The notes beneath the pieces were generated by a model. That model had not been told where the DNA came from and did no database searches. It saw only the letters and a program-made list of their open reading frames with translations. Positions 29,907-31,188 of a DNA stretch of 31,188 bases are shown in pieces. The stretch comes from a virus: positions 1 through 31,188 of the IMG/VR virus record IMGVR_UViG_3300046535_000113, one strand, 5' to 3'. A program made the position numbers and the translations under genes. Each line of letters starts with the position of its first letter. The first letter of the stretch is position 1.

Positions 29907-31188
29907 TGCGCATCTCGGCGTTCGCGACCGCGCTTGTCCTGGCGGCAAGCGCAGCATTGGCCGGCCCTCCGGTGCAGACGGCTATCGATCCGGCTGATTT
30001 GTTCATTATCGTCCCGCGCGGCAATCCGAGTGCGCAGTCGCATTACATCCAGCCGCAGACAATGGGGAATTATTTTCTCTCGATGCCCACCAGCAATGCG
30101 GTGTTCGGAACAGGTCTCTTTTCCAAGAGCCATTTAAGCACCACCGGGATCGACTCAACACTTGACGCAATACATAACACTAGTGGAATTGCACCTACAG
30201 TAAACACTGGTGCACTTCAGGGCATTCTCGTCACGGATACTCCTACTATTAGCGCTAACAACCAAGGGGGCGCGGCATTCTTTGTAGGAGGTGTATTTTC
30301 GGCGACAGGCGACACTTCTAATGGAGGTGTCGGCACTGTGACTCTGACGGGCACTGTGCATTCGACCGACACAGTTCTTCCGGTCTCCAGTATAACAGGT
30401 ATCCGTAACGGCGACAGCATCGAGGTTACGTTGGATACTGGGGAACTATTCGTAACAACTATCAACGGCACCCCCTCTGGCGGCAACGTGACGATCTCGC
30501 CTGCTATGCCCGCCACTGCCACTTCTGGCAATAACGTATACGACTATGCCGGAGAGGTAACAGGTGCGATATCGCAGGGCATCCTCACTACAAAGGGCAA
30601 GCACTGGTTCGGAGCAGTCGGGTTCGAGGCCAGCAATTCTCTCCGCACTGGCTCTAGCGTCTTCTTCAAGTGCGTCCTATGCGCCTCCAACAACAACGAT
30701 GACACCGTTGCTGCGGATGGCCCTTGGGACATGATGATGGGGATGTCGGGGCAGCCGGGGTCGATTGGCGCTAAAGTGGGGCTTGGAGTTGGACCCTGGA
30801 GTAGTGCTCCCCCAATCCAAACCACCGGCACGATTATCAAAACGTTCGGCAAGGATACCGTCGCGAACGGTGTTGATTTCTCCTCTTACACTATCACTGG
30901 TGATGCTTGGAAATCGGAAGGCTTTGAAGTCGCTGGCAATGGGACTAATACACAGACCTCTAGCGCCCCCTCCTATGTTATGCGCGCTACAGGCACGGCT
31001 GTAACGGCAGGGGGGCTTTGGAGACTCGTCACCGCCGGAGGTGTCACAGTCTTACAAGTCAATACGGCGGCTGGTGGCGATTTCAGCACGCATATTGATG
31101 TGTTGAAATTTACCGATACCGGTGGGCTTCAACTTAGTGGCACTACCGTCGATCCAGGAGTCGGCGCGATAAACGCAGGCGCGTATGT
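29906..31188 (+). CDS. Fibre/spike-like protein with signal peptide, partial at right edge
   Basis: ATG 29906 overlaps the preceding stop (TGATG); the frame stays open for 427 codons to the right edge. Residues 1-19 form a Sec signal peptide (MRISAFATALVLAASAALA, then GPPVQ). Next is a phage-type linker (DLFIIVPRGNPSAQSHYIQP) and then long beta-rich, Gly/Thr/Ser/Asn-rich sequence with SATGDTSNGGVGTVTLTGT, an IRNGDSIEVTLDTGE strand pair and, near the edge, TDTGGLQLSGTTVDPGVGAI, a motif common before the C-terminal part of tail fibres (often a chaperone or bead domain). It is probably a second host-recognition protein. Base composition is closer to half GC at 30120-30560 than in the genes before it, as expected for an exchanged receptor-binding module. 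Confidence 0.75.
   Translation, partial: MRISAFATALVLAASAALAGPPVQTAIDPADLFIIVPRGNPSAQSHYIQPQTMGNYFLSMPTSNAVFGTGLFSKSHLSTTGIDSTLDAIHNTSGIAPTVNTGALQGILVTDTPTISANNQGGAAFFVGGVFSATGDTSNGGVGTVTLTGTVHSTDTVLPVSSITGIRNGDSIEVTLDTGELFVTTINGTPSGGNVTISPAMPATATSGNNVYDYAGEVTGAISQGILTTKGKHWFGAVGFEASNSLRTGSSVFFKCVLCASNNNDDTVAADGPWDMMMGMSGQPGSIGAKVGLGVGPWSSAPPIQTTGTIIKTFGKDTVANGVDFSSYTITGDAWKSEGFEVAGNGTNTQTSSAPSYVMRATGTAVTAGGLWRLVTAGGVTVLQVNTAAGGDFSTHIDVLKFTDTGGLQLSGTTVDPGVGAINAGAY

Overview
The window is one continuous virion-structure region of a short-tailed (podovirus-type) phage or prophage. Every supported gene lies on the + strand and the genes are packed almost without gaps: stops and starts abut or overlap (ATGA-type junctions), which implies long, translationally coupled transcripts. 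The DNA is GC-rich, roughly 60% by eye. Base composition and gene-family content suggest an alphaproteobacterial host, perhaps in the Hyphomicrobiales. That is inference: no host gene, integrase, repressor, replication gene or att site is visible, so temperate or virulent lifestyle cannot be decided.

Layout. 1-345: end of a partial unknown gene and a short spacer. 345-3988: packaging (large terminase, a polyproline mini-protein, a two-helix membrane mini-protein, portal). 3989-8743: capsid building (a conserved portal-adjacent protein, a Bbp19-like protein, scaffold, HK97-fold major capsid protein, Bbp16-like cement protein, further probable virion proteins). This order and these families resemble the Bordetella phage BPP-1 / Salmonella phage epsilon15 lineage. 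8757-10930: a cassette that looks foreign to a capsid operon: two small proteins with Sec signal peptides, a polytopic protein of the O-antigen ligase/polymerase type, and a small membrane-anchored protein overlapping its 3' end. 10914-13191: small virion-associated genes, including three neighbours sharing a GFYD motif and a homologue of the epsilon15 staple protein. 13191-15188: a signal-peptide-bearing tailspike with a probable beta-helix. 15190-20254: the tail machine, with three tandem paralogous adaptor (T7 gp11-type) proteins and a large nozzle (gp12-type) protein. 20251-29906: ejection proteins, comprising a GNAT-fold gp13-like protein, a gp14-like protein, a 1074-residue transglycosylase plus SGNH-hydrolase protein, and two very large internal core proteins, the first with a likely nested out-of-frame gene. 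29906-end: another signal-peptide-bearing fibre-like gene that runs off the window.

How it works together. The terminase pumps DNA through the portal into a scaffolded capsid reinforced by cement and staple proteins. Adaptors and nozzle close the head and carry the spikes or fibres. The internal proteins are predicted to be ejected first and to open a path through peptidoglycan. The most unusual points are the signal peptides on four separate phage genes, the polysaccharide ligase/polymerase-like gene inside the capsid operon, the transglycosylase-SGNH fusion, the triplicated adaptor and the nested gene at 26687-26872.
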